Both the position numbers and the translations under genes were made by a program. A model generated the notes under the pieces. The model did not search any database. It saw only the letters and a list, made by a program, of their open reading frames with translations, and was not told where the DNA came from. Of a stretch of 64,000 nt of DNA, positions 20,881 through 33,251 are shown one piece after another. Numbering within the stretch: position 1 is the stretch's first letter; the number at the start of each line of letters is the position of its first letter. Origin of the DNA: Eutreptiella sp. 'Long Island Sound 2002' (taxonomy: Eukaryota > Euglenozoa > Euglenophyceae > Eutreptiales > Eutreptiaceae); contig OZ038378.1 of the NCBI GenBank assembly GCA_964036045.1, forward strand, positions 45,625,827 through 45,689,826, read 5' to 3'.

Positions 20881-23800
20881 ATGGAAGCACTGGTGCGGTC
20901 AAGGACGATGGGAATCACGGGAAAGAGGGTGGAGAAATCGGGTATAGGCGGTAGAGCTCGCACTATGGCAGGGGCTGGTCCTACAGACCTTCTTTATGGT
21001 AGCAGAGGAGTACCTGCCGCCTACCGCCACCAAGGGAGCTTGGGCCCTGATGAGCCCCGCCCAAGTGGACCCCGGCTCACCATTGTTGAAGCTCGAGAAG
21101 AAAGAAGACACTCGGAGAGGAGACCGGTTACCGACATGGAGGACATCGTCACCTTTTGTGAAGGATCATGTGGTAAATGTTGTCATCTCCGAGTACCTGC
21201 GGAAGAATCAGACGAGGTTACGAGTTGCAGCAGCGGCTCAAAGACTAGGCGCTACCGCAAACGTGGCCGTAACCGTCCCAGGGGGATGCGGAAACGGCGA
21301 TGGAAATGACGCCGAGCCCCGTCCGCCGGATGTCCAGTGCTCCGTCAAACTCCGAGGGATATCATACTTGTTACCCTTCGGATGATGCCGTCGCAGAGCC
21401 AGATTTTCCGGCGGGGCGGTTGCATACCGCCCCAAAATCCTGAACTTGCTCATGACGCAGAAGGGGAATCATTGCCGCAAAGGGCAGCCACCCCCATTGT
21501 CCCGAGGCACACGGGCGATGGTGAAGAGGTGACGAGGATGGACGGTGACGCGACAAGCGACACCGTCATGGGTAGAGGAGAAGAGCGTGGGGCTCCGAAG
21601 AAGCTGCCACGGGATCGTGCAGGAGATGACCGTCATCCTCACGAGGACATCAAGAAGGCGGCGTGCGGGCAAGCAGGGAGTGGACATCACTGCCATTGTC
21701 ATCATGTGGACTTCCTCATTCGGAAGTTTTCCCTGGGTGGGCCAAGACGCCCTTATTCAGAAGATCGACAAGTTGGATGACACCAACTCCAGAATGCTTG
21801 AGGACCAGGCGATTCCCGACAACAATCTAAAGACGATTCGATCAGATCGAGAGGACTACGAGGCCAAATTGGACAACATGATCAAGTACTTGGAGACAGT
21901 TGGGGACAGGACGAGGGAGTTGGAGAAGCGTGGAGGAATCCCAACGCCCGTCCCGGGACTAGGCGCCGACCTGCCACGGGATACTGCCCCAGAGTCGTTG
22001 CTGAGACGGGTGACGACCTTGAGGACAGCAGCAGAAGGAGTGGCGCCCATGGAGGATCCCATGGAGTCGGCGCCTTATGGGCCGCCACGGGTTGACCCCT
22101 CGCTATTGAGGCACATCCCACTATTTTCGGCGAGTGTCACGCTGGGGCAGAAGACGCCGGTAAAAGGCTCAGGGATTGGTACGCCCAAGCAGGATGCCCG
22201 TGGGGAGACCGTTGAGATCGACATGAGTAGTCCTCCAGGCGCGGCGACGTTCGACGCCAGAGCTGCCTATGCGGCACGTGTGGACGAAGAAGCCTCGAGG
22301 TCAGCGGCTCGCCGGGATGGTTCAAGTGGAGGAGCGTTGGATCCATGGGTGATGAACCCGCGGTCGGAAATATAAACTATGGGAGGAGCTGAGCCCCGGC
22401 CGCATGAAGACATGAAAATCAGGGGTGTATATTCCCAGTCCCCAGGCAATGGGAGTTCGGGAGGAATCCGCCTCGGGGGCGCCATCGCTTCGGATGTTGG
22501 GGATGCCGTGAGGCCCGAAGACCTTCGGGGTGTGAAAATTCCCTACTACGACGCCAATCCTGCCAATCTTGACGACTTCATCCTCGACTCGGAAGATTTT
22601 GCCCAGGAGGTCGTGGGTGAGATGCCGCAGGATGCCCGTGACAAGTGGGCATGTCGCACTTTCCCACATCGTTTGGCTTCGGAGCTAAAGGCAAATTTAC
22701 GTGATCAAATTCGGGAGAAGAGGATCAGTACGGAGGAGCGATGCCTCAATTAGTTGGAGCAAGAGGAAAGAGTTGATGCTCCAAACCAAAAGTAGGACGA
22801 TCTTTGGTCAATACCCCTCAACTTGGAGCGTGGGGAATTGCGGCTGAGGGATGGGAGGAGGTATCTCCGAAAGTACCGCCGGCTTCTGAAGCAAGTGGAA
22901 GATTGGTCCAAATCAAGCGAGATTCTTGATCTCTTGCGAGATGTACTGCCATCGTACTGGAGAAAGCGTGTGGAAGACGAAGAACAGAAACGGGCAAAGA
23001 AGCGATTGGCTGTACGTATTATGTCGCCGGAAGTTCAGCATCCTCGTATCATGGAATATTTCCGGAGGAACCTGGGAGAGCCCGACCGGATGATCTCCAT
23101 GAAGAATTCGGTCTACGTGGAGGTGTTAGGGGACACGGCCGGAGGACGTTTGCTGAGGCTCAACAACGTGGAGTGGAGACGTGGGGAGAAGCTGCGGATG
23201 CAGATGATCCCAGCCCACATGAGCCTGGACTCAATAGTTCAATATGTGAGCGTGGAATTGAAGCTTATTTCAAAGAACGAGGCTCACATTAAGGACCGTC
23301 ACGGCAATGGGAATCTGCGCTGCGACGATCGGAATCTTCGCGCCATCCAATAAGATCGGACAGTCAGCGGAGACGGAAGTCAAGATCCAGGGTCCGAGGA
23401 TGGAACGACGTCATCCGGCGGGGAGTACATGACACAAGAAGATCGTGAAGATGCACGTTTCCTCGCGTTTGTGGCCCACAACACGAAAGCGTACTGTCAT
23501 GACGAGGGCAAGTGGAGGAAAGCACCACCCCGTCAGGGAAAGGAGCCGCGGAGAATTGGGAATCCCCTGTTGAGCTTTAGCGAGTACCGGCGGGAACATG
23601 GTGGGTGTTGGATCTGCTATGGGAAGGGGCGATCCCATAAGCACGACCACAAAACCCATGCCGTCCAGGTGGGAGACAACAAAATCCTGGATCGGGACCA
23701 TAGACAACTCTGACCACGGGCGCCGGATCCCAGCGGGCGAGCGGTGACGTTTGATTTCAGGGCGGGAGACTTGGACTCCGACGGTGACGGTGAGGAGGAT

Positions 23801-24032
23801 GACTACACCGCGGAGCGAATCCTAACGGACAAGCCGGACCCCGCCACGCCGGGGGGGAGGCTATACAAGGTTCGTTGGAAAAGATTTGCCGCTTCGCGAG
23901 ACTGGTGGGAGCCCCCGAGCAGTTTTTCTGCCGAGGTATACCACGGTGTGGCTTGACTACCTCAAGAAAAAGGGGATTAGTCTAGATGTCAAGGATGTCT
24001 TGGTGCATTTGATCATGCACGAACGCGATTGA
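20881..24032 (+). pseudogene. Ty3-2 Gag fused to a chromodomain tail
   Basis: The N-terminus (20881) matches the tandem copy at 17656. One frameshift between about 21060 and 21300 leads into the main frame. From 21770 this frame has a predicted coiled coil (QKIDKLDDTNSRMLEDQ and on). A capsid-like helical region follows (22540-23200, IPYYDANPANLDDFI, EYFRRNLGEPDRM), then a zinc-knuckle-like CWICYGKGRSHKHDH (near 23615). At 23665-23670 the frame passes straight into VGDNKILDRDH, the segment that follows integrase in Ty3-1, and then the chromodomain ERILTDKPDPAT, LYKVRWKRF, WWEPPSS. In-frame stops are TAA 22373, TAG 22751, TAG near 22793, TAA 23351 and TGA 23711. A one-base insertion near 23927 shifts the last residues. 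Confidence 0.85.
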
Positions 24033-25365
24033 GTGCCTCCCCCTTCACCCTTGACGCGATTGTTTATTTTCGCTTTATTTGCCGCATGGATCCACATACC
24101 ATGGCTCGATACCTCCCAAGTACCCCCCACCCCTATTTCCTTGACATGAGACGGGCATATGGAACCAAGATCAGTCTTGGATTGTGTTCAAATTTTTCCA
24201 TTGTGCACAATCGGTCGCCGCTTGCTCAGGAGATTCCTACGGATCAAGATTTGTCAAGGCCCACTCATCTTCGCTATTTTTTTGGTTGAGCTTTTGGTAA
24301 GTGCATCAGCGGGAGCGACACCCCCGCTATATGGGATCGTTCGTGGATTTCTGGGTTTGAATTCCAGGGTCTACGGGGCATATGAAGTTGATATTTTTTT
24401 TTCGGATTCCCTCACCCACGTTGCTTTGTTGCTTTGTTTTTGCTATTTTTTTGAGCGATTGCACCTATTTGGAGGTTGCCAGACGCAATGTCGACCACCA
24501 ATTGTGCTAAATCCCTCCACAACTACTACTTCCATTTTTAGCACACCACGCTCCATTTTTAGAACACTTGCGCTATTTTTAGTTGCAAAATTTCTATTTT
24601 TAGAACTCCACCCTACCGGCCTTGTTTCGCGTTTTGTCCGTGACCCCGCAGCGTCCGAGTAGCTGTCGTTGTCGCGTTGGTGAGGTCGGTTTCCCTCCAG
24701 GGTCCTTCAGTTTGGAGATCTCAATTTTTCCCCTGCGCTTTTTTTAGTAACAAATGTTACTTTTTTCAATAGAAAATTGTTTTCTCATTTCTCCGAATTT
24801 TTTGGCACCTTGGGACCATCCGACGAGATCCATGACCTTTTTTTCGCAAACCGGACGTGATGGCGACGTCCGTCTCAGCTCATCTTGCACTCGGAGTCCG
24901 ATGACTCCGAAAATGGTTGAATAAAAAAATTCGGAAAATTTTTCTCCAAAAAAAAATTTTTTTTTCCCTGAATCTCTACACTTGTCATGATGCATGATGA
25001 CCCCCCCCCAACGCCAATGTTTCCCGGAGGTGGTCCATTACTCTCATGTCTCCTGGTGGGAGTGCGGGTCATGTGAGGGGTTCATGCTGTGCATGTCAAG
25101 CTTCATATATCTGTTTGTGGTCTTTTTATGTAGACCGGTCAACGACGTTGCCTTTGTCTATCTTTGATCTGCCGAGCCTATGCTTTTAGGTTTAGTGGTG
25201 ACAGGAGGGAATTCATTCTGCTGAGTTCTTTCATTCCTCCCCCCTATTACTTGGGTGGGTGGCCACGGTGTATGCGGTACCCTCCCACCTTGCGGGGAGA
25301 GCCTAGAGATCCTCCCGTCCTCTTTTTGTCTTTCCGAGCAGGTGACAATGCTCTCGTAAGGGGCG
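24033..25365 (+). other. Ty3-2 3' untranslated segment
   Basis: No gene is visible. It contains repeated short (c/t)atttttag(a/c)aca blocks (24530-24610), long A and T runs (24890-24970), and a stretch from 25060 that aligns with the Ty3-1 3' segment. It ends AAGGGGCG before the LTR start at 25366. Confidence 0.55.
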
Positions 25366-27011
25366 TGAAGCCAGTTCGGATCCCAATTGACTGCAGTGGT
25401 CTGTTTTTGAGCGATTTCCGCGATTTCAGCGATTTCGGATATAATTACAGGAGAATTCCGAAATTATATCATTTACGAACCACAGGATGGAGGACTTAAC
25501 ATTTCTCTTTCGGACCAGGCCTGCTGTGTGTGCGTGTGCCCTTCTCGTGTTCATGTTGGCGTGCGCGTGCTCTGTGTTCCTCAATGCGGGCCGATCGTCC
25601 GAAAATTCTTCCCAACCGGTGCTAATAGTGTTAGATCTATCATGTGGAAATTGGAATCAATTATCTAACCGGAGGAGATCTATATGACAGTCATAGTAGG
25701 TACGTTGATGGCTTCTGTGGGCAGTGTTGATGGAGTACCTCTGGGGAAACCAAGACCGTCCTTATCTCTGCTATGGTGGTATTAGTAGTCACAGCAAACC
25801 ACCAGTCACATGGGGTGTCTTCCGAAGGGGACGAGAGGTGAGTCCAAGGGAAGCATAGGTGTGCGCACCAGAAGGGAAGAAAGTACGTCGGTCGTTGCTC
25901 CGCAATACAAAGCAATTTCTCATTCTTTGACTTATCATTTGTTTGCCTTGCATATGTCATGACAACTTGATCTCCCATGGAATCAAAGAGGGTCAACCTT
26001 TGGTGACTCTGTGTGTTGAACATGTGGTGTGCACGTGCAATTGGTGAACATGCTAAAGGGGGAGAATTGCATTTATGCCCTGGTTGTTAACCTCTCATTT
26101 GCTGTCTTACTCCGGTGACCTTCGGTGAATTCATATCCTTGGTCGAACACGGTTGGTGATCAACTATCCCTCCTTTGTCCACATGAAGTATGTCATGGCA
26201 TGAGGATAGCTCATTTGATTCGGCAATTGGGTGTAGGGATAATTCTCAATCTATTTCGGTGATTCTCACTTCAAGGGCATGCATGCCTTCATGGGTCATG
26301 GCCAGGCGAATGTCTCTCTCCATATGCCTGCTCCCATGGGTCATGGCTAGGCTATGCGCTTGGGATTGGTCTTTGGTGAGGTCAGGTTCTCCCTCCTTGG
26401 CCATGGATTGGTTAGGTTATCTCTCTTCGGCCATGGATTGGTTGGAGCTCTCTCTTGGGCATGGATGGGTCAGGGTCTCTCTCTCAGGGCATGGACTGGG
26501 GCGGCACCGTCTCTCTCAAGGCCTGGATTGGGGCGGGACCATCTCTCTCGGAGGCGGGACAATTCCTACTTGGGATAGGAGAATCTCACCATTTGTCAGG
26601 TGTGCTCTCTTTAATCCCAGGATATCTCCCCATGCGCTCTCTCTGCGGGCAGGGTGTAGGTCTCTTCATGTGACCCGGAGTATCTTCTTATCCAAGCACT
26701 CTTACCCAATCTCTCCCCAAGTTACATGCAATTAGGCGATATTGGTTTCACATGTCCATGTGTGGATGGTTTCTAATGGACATGACGATTGTGGTTGCCT
26801 ATGCCATCGGGTCCCAAGCAATTAGGCACCGAGAGGTGGGACCCAGTGGCATGTCCAAGCATGTGAGGGCATGAGACGTGTGTCGTGTGTTGGCGTTACA
26901 TTTTGTTTGTGCCTTTGGTTCGCGATACTCTGACCGCAGGATCCCAGCAGTTGGTATGCAGCATAAACTAAACAGGTGAGGTTTGTGGGCTGGCCCTTCT
27001 TGATGTCTTGT
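25366..27011 (+). repeat. Ty3-2 right LTR (about 1.65 kb)
   Basis: Direct repeat of 18231-19941, beginning TGAAGCCAGTTCGGATCCC. It is slightly shorter because of small deletions, for example where 19010-19050 and 19630-19660 have extra bases. The match ends near 27011, where the sequence changes sharply to G/T-rich DNA. Confidence 0.88.
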
Positions 27012-30000
27012 TCGCGTTGTGTTGTTCTGTGCCGTGCTGTGATGCGCGCTGCTGGGCCGCGCCGTGTTGCGCCGTGTCGCGCCGTGGTGTGCCGCTCTGT
27101 GCCCCGTCACTTCCCGTCGTGCTGTGGCGTGTTGTGCTTTGGGGTGCCTTGTCGTGTTGCGTTGCACTGTGGTGCGCTGCGGTGCGGTGTGCCGTGCTGC
27201 CTCGTGTTGTGCGGTGGTGGGTTGGTGGAGGTTAGTCTGGCCCGTGTCGTGGTGCGGAGTGCGGGTCAGAGCGTGGCTGGTTGGTGGCTGGGGGGTGCGG
27301 TCAGATGTGGGTGGCTCGCTGGGTCCGTTCCGTGGGGGTCTGGGTGTGCCGCTCGGGCCGGTGGGTCGGGTTGGTGTCTGTGGGGTTGCCCTCCCTGGGG
27401 GCCTGTGCCGTGGACCCGTGTCCTCTGGGGGTGCCGGTTCCTAGCCCTGGGCGCTGTGGCCGTGCGTTTGTCCTCTTCCGGTGCCTTCTTGTGACGTGGT
27501 CCTTGTGGTGGCCGGGATCGTTGCCTGGCGGTGAGGGCGTGGTGGTGGGCTGCGCGGCGGTATTCTCAGTGGCTTCCTCTGTGGGTGTAGCTCGTTCTTC
27601 CTGTGCAGGAGTGCCCTCCCTCCCCTGTGAGGTTTCAGGTGGCTGGTGGGCGTGAGCCGGTGTGATCCGTATGGCGTCCGATTCGCGCTTCGGCGGCATG
27701 TGTTGGGGGCGTGCGTCCCCGGGGGTCGTGTGGCGTCCGCTGGGGGTGGGGGGCACTGGTCTCTCCGTCGTGGTATGACCTTCTTTCGTGTGGGTCCTGG
27801 TGCCCGACGTGATGTCCCTCTTCCGTGCGCCCCGGTCTCTGTTCCCTCCCCTTCCTGGATCTTGGGTGGTTTCCTGCTCCCACATTGTGTGGCTCCCGGT
27901 GCCCTGTCCCTATGGGCACCTGCCTGTCACCTTGGGCGCTTCCGTGCCCCCCGGCCAGAGTGTCCCTTTCTGCCCCTTGCCCTCCCCTTGCCTGTGCCCT
28001 TTCCCTTCCCCGTGTGGTGGTTCTGGGGTGGGGGGGGGGGCGCCGCTGACCAAGGCCTGGAGCTGGGTGGCCCGGAGCCATTGGCGGAGGGTTTGGGGGG
28101 TATAGGGGGGGCGGAGGCCCTGGACCTCGTCCCGGAGGACGGCCTCCCATGCCGCCTGCGGCATGATGGCCTCCGGGGCGGCCTCGTTGGGGTCGGCAGG
28201 GGTTGCGGGTGTGTACCTTTTCCGAGGTGTGCACCATGCACACCCCTTCTCCCCTTCCCGCTCCCCCGACCGGCTTCACCCAGCGGCTGAGCTCCTGCAA
28301 AGCGGGGGCAGACCACCAGGCGAGCTGGGCGGGGGCATGGGGGGAGGGAGGGGTCCGAGCTCAAGGTCCTGGAGTGGCGGGAGGAGGATGTGCACCTGCG
28401 GCGGTGGCGGGCGTGGAGGCGCCTTTGGGAGCGGGTGCGGCGGTGGCGGGGGCTGGGGGTGGAGGACGGATACGGGCGACGGGGGGAGCGGGAGCCCAGG
28501 TGGGGCCTGTGGGGGGAGGGGGTGGGGGACATGGGGCGGCGGTGGTGTGCTTGGCGGCGCCCGGGGGAACGGGAGCGGCGGTGCCGGGGACTGGGGGTGG
28601 GGTTCGCGTACCGGGGGAGGGGGGAACGGGAAGCCCGGTGGGGCTCGTGGGGGGAGGGGGTGGTGGACATGGGGCGGCGGTGGCGCTCGTGGTGGCGCCT
28701 GGGGGAGCAGAGCGGCGGGAGCGGGGCCCCGGGTGGTAGTAGTGGCGCCTTGGGGAGCGGGAGCGGCGCAAGTGAGTGGTTGAGGGGCGGTGGCGGTGTG
28801 GGGAGCGTGAGCGCCGGGGGCGGGTGCGCCCTGCGGGGGGGGAGCAGGAGCGCCGCCGTTTGCGGGACCAGGCCTCGTCGCTCGAGTCGGGCCACCCAGG
28901 AGGTGTCGGCGGGTTCTTGGGGGCCTGGCGCGGCGCTGCCTGGTACTGGGGAGGGGGGGGAAGTCCTCCGCCCTCCCTGGATCCGCCACGTAGGCATGCG
29001 GCGGCGGCAGCGGCTGGTGGTATGCATCGAGTCACTGTCCCTGGTGGGGTTGGGCCCGGGGGGCCCCTTCTGGCTGGACGTGGTGGCCGGGGGGATACAG
29101 TGCCTATGTACGGGGGGGGTGGCCCCTGGTGGTAGGTGGGGTATGGGGGTGGAGCGCCCGGTGGCTGCCATCCCATACGCTGGTGCTGCTCCTGCACGGG
29201 GGGTTGTGGCCCGGTGGGGTAGGGTGGTGGGGAGTGGTAGTGCTGGGGGTGGTGTTGTTGGTGGTGGTGGTGGGGCCGCTGGTGGTGGTGGCGCTGGTAG
29301 TGGTGGGGCTGGTACTGTGGGTATGGCCCGAGGACCCCTTGTGGATATTCCGGTCCTCCTGCCGGGGATGGGGAGTCGGGCATCGTGTGTAGTGCCTGGG
29401 GCCGTATTGGTTGGTGGGCGGCGGGGGCGGGTTAGGGGCCGGGCTTGACGGTGATTGTGGTCGAGGGGTCTCAAGTCCCTGGGTTGGTTTGGCCGGCGGC
29501 GGTGGTGGTTTTCGGGGGATGGATGACGGGGCGCTTGAAGATGGAGATGTTGACGAGGGTTTGGACGGGGTCGTGTTGGGTGGCCGCCTCTGTGGTCGCG
29601 GCGCCCGCTAGTTGGAGGGGGGCGTGGGTTGTGGTGGATGGGAGGTCCTGGCTCCGGTTAGGGTTGAGGTTAGGCCGGTGTCGCTTGGGTTTGTGTCGTT
29701 GCATTTGTGGTGCTGTGGGCTGCGTGGGGTGGTGTTGGTGGCGCTCGTTTGGGCGCCGGCTTGGGTTTGGGGTCAGGTTTTGGTTTGGGGTTCGGTTCGA
29801 GGTTGAGGAGGACCTTGGTCCGGAGGTGCGTGGGCGCCGGTGCCGGGTCGGGGGGTTTCATGGTTTGCTGCCGGGGTGCCTGGGTTGCCTGTCTGGGGGT
29901 CAGGGGGTCCCCGGTAGTCTGGCGTGCGGCCGCAGCTTTGGCTTTTGCCGTGGCCTTGTGGATGAGGTGGGCGGGGAGGAGGGGGTCGATGGATGAGGTG

Positions 30001-31118
30001 GAGGACCTCGATGAGGCTGGGGACGGGGAGGAAGTGGTTGATTTTAGGGGACGCGGGTTGCGCTGTGATGCGGGCGGTCGCGGGTTTGTGGGCTGCGGCT
30101 TCTGCCGGTGCCACGGCAGGGAGGATGGAGGGCATGTCCTCAGGCTGTAGGTTGAGGGTGGGTGGCTGGGGGGGCCCGGCCGTTACCTGGCAGCCCGGCG
30201 GGCTGATCTGGTCGGCAGCGGTGGGGGATGGAGGCGCGGGGCTGTGGCCTTCTCCTTCTGGGCTTGGCTGGGCCGGGGTCCTGCAATGTCTGAGGCTGTG
30301 TGGGTTGGCGTCCGCGGGGGGAACAGTTCGTGCGGGCTGCAATCGGGGGCCGGGGGGGGATGGGCCTGGGTTTTCTGGGGTGTGCGCGGGGGGCGTGTGC
30401 GGGCCAGTTGACGGGGTGGACGTGCCGCGGGGTGTGGGGCTCCCCTCGGTGGGTGTGTGCGGGTTGTCGAGTGTGGGGGTTGGTGAGGGGTGTCCGGCGG
30501 GTGGGTCCGTGGCGGGCGTGTGCTGTCGTTTGGGCGGTTGGGGGAGGCCTGTGTCGCGGAGCCCGGGGGTGCGCGCGATGGTGGGCGTGTGTGCGTGTCC
30601 GATCGGGCAGCGAGAGGGGACGGCATGGGCAGGGATTGCGCGGTGGGGTGTGTTGTGTCGGTGTATGTGTCCGCTTGCAGCGGCGCGCTTCCGTGGTCAG
30701 TTGTAGGCTGGGCGGTTTGGAGGAGAAGCTTGCCGTCTTCTGCTGCCGCGGCAAGGAATTCGCAGATGAGCTGGCGTATTTGGTGGACCTCTTGGTCAGT
30801 GGTGGGAAGGGGGTATGCTAGCTCTGAGCTAACACCCACGCGACTGAGGACCCTGTGAATGGCGTGGTACCCGCAGGTGAGGGAGTGCTGTGTCCGGGCC
30901 TGCCTCGATTTGTGTGTGGGCGGTGGGGATGGCCCAAATCCAGGGCACTGTCCCCGTGGATGGCGAGCTGCGCTGGATCTATTGGGTCAGGCAGAGCATG
31001 GCCAGTCCCAGGTGGTAGCCCGCTTTCCCCGAGGTGATTGGAGCCAGGGCGCGGGCTGGGGGCTTGTCCCCCGGCTGGAGGACGCCCCTGAGGACCCTGT
31101 GCGGGGTGGTGGGGTCCC
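27012..31118 (-). other. proline-rich minus-strand frames downstream of LINE A
   Basis: The minus strand is C- and A-rich and open in several frames, so open length alone means little. Two stretches look most protein-like. One is 30839-30183, beginning MGVSSELAYPLPTTDQEVHQ and then becoming Thr/Pro-rich. The other is 29383-28361, with an HHYQRHHHQ-type stretch, PPPYPTG repeats, and an Arg/Ser part (RKRRRSCSP, RRSRSPHRH). These could be a Pro-rich accessory frame of LINE A, an ORF1 of a neighbouring copy, or noncoding sequence. No domain is recognised. Plus-strand frames here are shadows. Confidence 0.35.
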
Positions 31119-31930
31119 CTACTGCCCCTGGTGGGGCGTCCCTGGGGCGAGCATGGTGTCTGTCCCTTTGACGAGCCATTGCGGGCCGGGGCACGTAGCT
31201 GTAGCGGCCACCACGTAGTAGTGCCCGCGCTTGGGGACTGTACACCAGACCTCCGGCGGGGGTTGGTCAGTGTCTGTAGGTGGGGGAGGGAGGTTGTCGT
31301 CTGGGGTGCTGAGGACGGCGGGGCAGAAGGCGGTGTCGCGGGTTGGTGCGGTGGCCTGTTCCCATTGCTCCGGGTAATTCGGGTCCGCTGGGTGGTCCTT
31401 CTCCGCTGGGGCTCGTCGTAGGCGTATGGTCCCTGGACGTGTGACGTTGCTGTCGGTGTCGTGTGTCAGAGCCTGGCCCCACTCGATGGGGGGGATCCAG
31501 ACGTGCTGGCCCTGTGTGTGTTGGCGGGATTGCCGGAGTACGAGGTCTACGATGGCCTCGTGGAGGCCCATACCAGGGGCCGTCAGGTCCAGGAGGCCTT
31601 TGACGGTCAGCTTGGTGCAGTCCTCTTGTAGGCGGTACCAGCCCAGGGGAGTGCTCAGGGCCCTGGCTTGGAGGGTTGCTCGGAGGAGGTTGGGGTCGCG
31701 GATGGTGGTCGGTGTTAGGGGGGGGGTGCCCCGGGTCCGGGGGGGGCGGGCTGGGTCGGTTGTCGGCGTCCTGCGCGTCCACGTCGACGTACGGTTGGCC
31801 CTGGTTGGGCTCGGCCGGGCTGGGCCGTGCCGGCTCGCTTCTTGGGTGCGAGGTGCACTTTGGGGTGCTTTGGTGGTGTCTTGGAGGCCTGGGGACGGCG
31901 ATGGGGGGCGTGTGCGGGGCGCGGAGTGGG
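31119..31930 (-). pseudogene. LINE A post-ORF2 frame, conserved in LINE B
   Basis: Beyond the end of the RNase H frame, residues such as KLTVKGLLDL, GMGLHEAIVDLVLRQSRQ, VWIPP and NYPEQWEQATAP recur in LINE B at 63700-63980 (LTVKALWDL, GLYEAIVDLLL, IWIP, DHPEQWEQAIAP). Conservation of protein, not only DNA, supports a real coding region downstream of ORF2. The clearest open stretch is 31571-31119. The function is unknown. Confidence 0.55.
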
Positions 31931-33246
31931 TTATCGGACGTCTGAGTCATGCACGGCATGGTAATGGATGAGACGCTGCATGTGTTTCCTGGTGGTGGGG
32001 TCGGTGAGTTGTTCCGCGTGTGTTAACAGGAGGTGTTTGCGGTGTACCAATTGGGCCGCTGCTCTGCAGACTGCTTCTAGCTGGAAGTGCGCTGCTACCT
32101 CCGTGGGGCTTTCCGTGTGTTTGGCGAGGTGTCGGTGTAGGGCCTGTGTCACCGCCTGTCTCATGGTAGCTTCTTTGACCAGGGAATCCCTGAAGAGGTG
32201 TTCGGTGGCCTGGTGTGCGTGGCTGTGGGTTGGCCAGCCTTCGTGGGTTGGCCAGCTTGTCGTAGGGTTTCTGCCGGGGGCCAGCCCACTAGCGTGTCCC
32301 TGCCTGTATGGAGGGGGCATTTCTTGAAGTGTTCCCAGTCCTCCGGGGTGCTGTGGTCGCAGGGGCAATGGGTGGGTTCTTTCGGGACGTGGATGTGCTT
32401 GCGGGCAAGCCATCTGGCGACCCTGGTGAGGAATGGTAGTTGCTCCCTGAGAAGCTGGATGCGTCGTTTTTGGAGGTGGGCTGGGACGTTTGCTGGGCGC
32501 AGTGCTGAGTGGTAGAGGGGGATTTGCAGTTTCCCCTCGAGCTCCTGGATGTGTGCCCGGCTGTCCGTGTCGCCGAGCACGCGGGCGAGATGTTGGATGG
32601 GGCTTGGGTAGTGGTATGCTCTGTCGTGGGAGGAGTAGGGGGCGTCCTCTGGTACCCAGTCCGGGGTCTGATGGGGCTCCAGTTTGGGGGGTATGTGTTG
32701 GAGGTGTGTGTGGTTTTTGCCGAGGTCTGGGATCTGGAGGGTTGGCAGGTGCGTTGTTCGCTGGTGTACTGCCTGGTTGTCGACCCTACCATTTCCGTGT
32801 TGGTGCCTGTGGGACTCTTGTTTCACGATGTGGAATTGGACGTAGGGGGGAAGGCTGCAAAGGGCTTTCCAGGGCAGCAGTGCCTGGGTGCCGAGGCTCG
32901 TCGCGGTGGCTTTGTGGAGTGGATGCCTTGCTATGCGGAGGAGCAGGTGTGTGTCGACAGTGGCGTCTACCACGAACCAGACCCGGACGATGTGCGGGAG
33001 GTGGGCGGGTAGGTTGGCCGCGATTTCAGCGATGGCGTCGGCCATGGCCCCCAGCTCCCTGTGGGAGGATGCCCCATAGGTGCTGTGGCCCGTGTGGTGG
33101 TCCATGAGGTAGTGTCCCCAAGTGTGGGTTAGCTGCAGGGTAACCCCCCCGGTGATGGGCGTGAGGGCAGATTTGCCTGAGGCGTCGGTGAGGAAGAGCC
33201 GGTCCGCCGGTGATGGTTGTGGGAGGCGGCATGGGTTCATGGGCAG
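31931..33246 (-). pseudogene. LINE A ORF2, 3' part: RNase H and C-terminal Cys/His motif
   Basis: From 33246 downward the frame reads MNPCRLPQPSPADRLFLTDASG. RNase HI residues are visible: the first Asp in LTDASGKS, Glu in SHRELGAM, Asp in VVDATVDTH, and a final Asp in GNGRVDNQAVHQ. Next comes a CPCDHSTPEDWEHFKKCPLH motif, a common C-terminal finger in LINE ORF2. A frameshift near 32230 moves the end into the frame closing at 31931 (AEQLTDPTTRKHMQRLIHYH). LINE B carries the same residues at 62070-63350. The upstream half resumes at 40067, beyond the LTR element. Confidence 0.9.
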
Positions 33247-33251
33247 GTAGG
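33247..33251. repeat. target-site duplication GTAGG, left copy
   Basis: GTAGG directly precedes the left LTR of the inserted element and recurs at 40062-40066 directly after the right LTR. LINE B, which lacks the insertion, has only one corresponding stretch. Confidence 0.93.

Larger units (their letters stand above)
18231..27011 (+). mobile_element. Ty3-2: non-autonomous Ty3/gypsy element lacking pol
   Basis: Two long direct repeats (18231-19941 and 25366-27011) enclose a leader, a gag region and a chromodomain tail, but no protease, reverse transcriptase, RNase H or integrase. A polypurine-like AAGGGGCG precedes the right LTR, and TGGCGAGCAGCAAG follows the left one. I could not find a 5-bp target duplication: the left flank is tgctg and the right flank is tcgcg. 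The ends may therefore be off by a few bases, or the copy may be recombined. Confidence 0.85.

Noticed and set aside
1028-23713. Stop codon reassignment as the explanation for in-frame stops
   Set aside because: All three stop types occur, the DNA transposon genes end normally, and the same elements also carry frameshifts. Decay is simpler.
18226-27016. 5-bp target-site duplication for Ty3-2
   Set aside because: The flanks tgctg and tcgcg do not match. I therefore report the LTR pair without a TSD.
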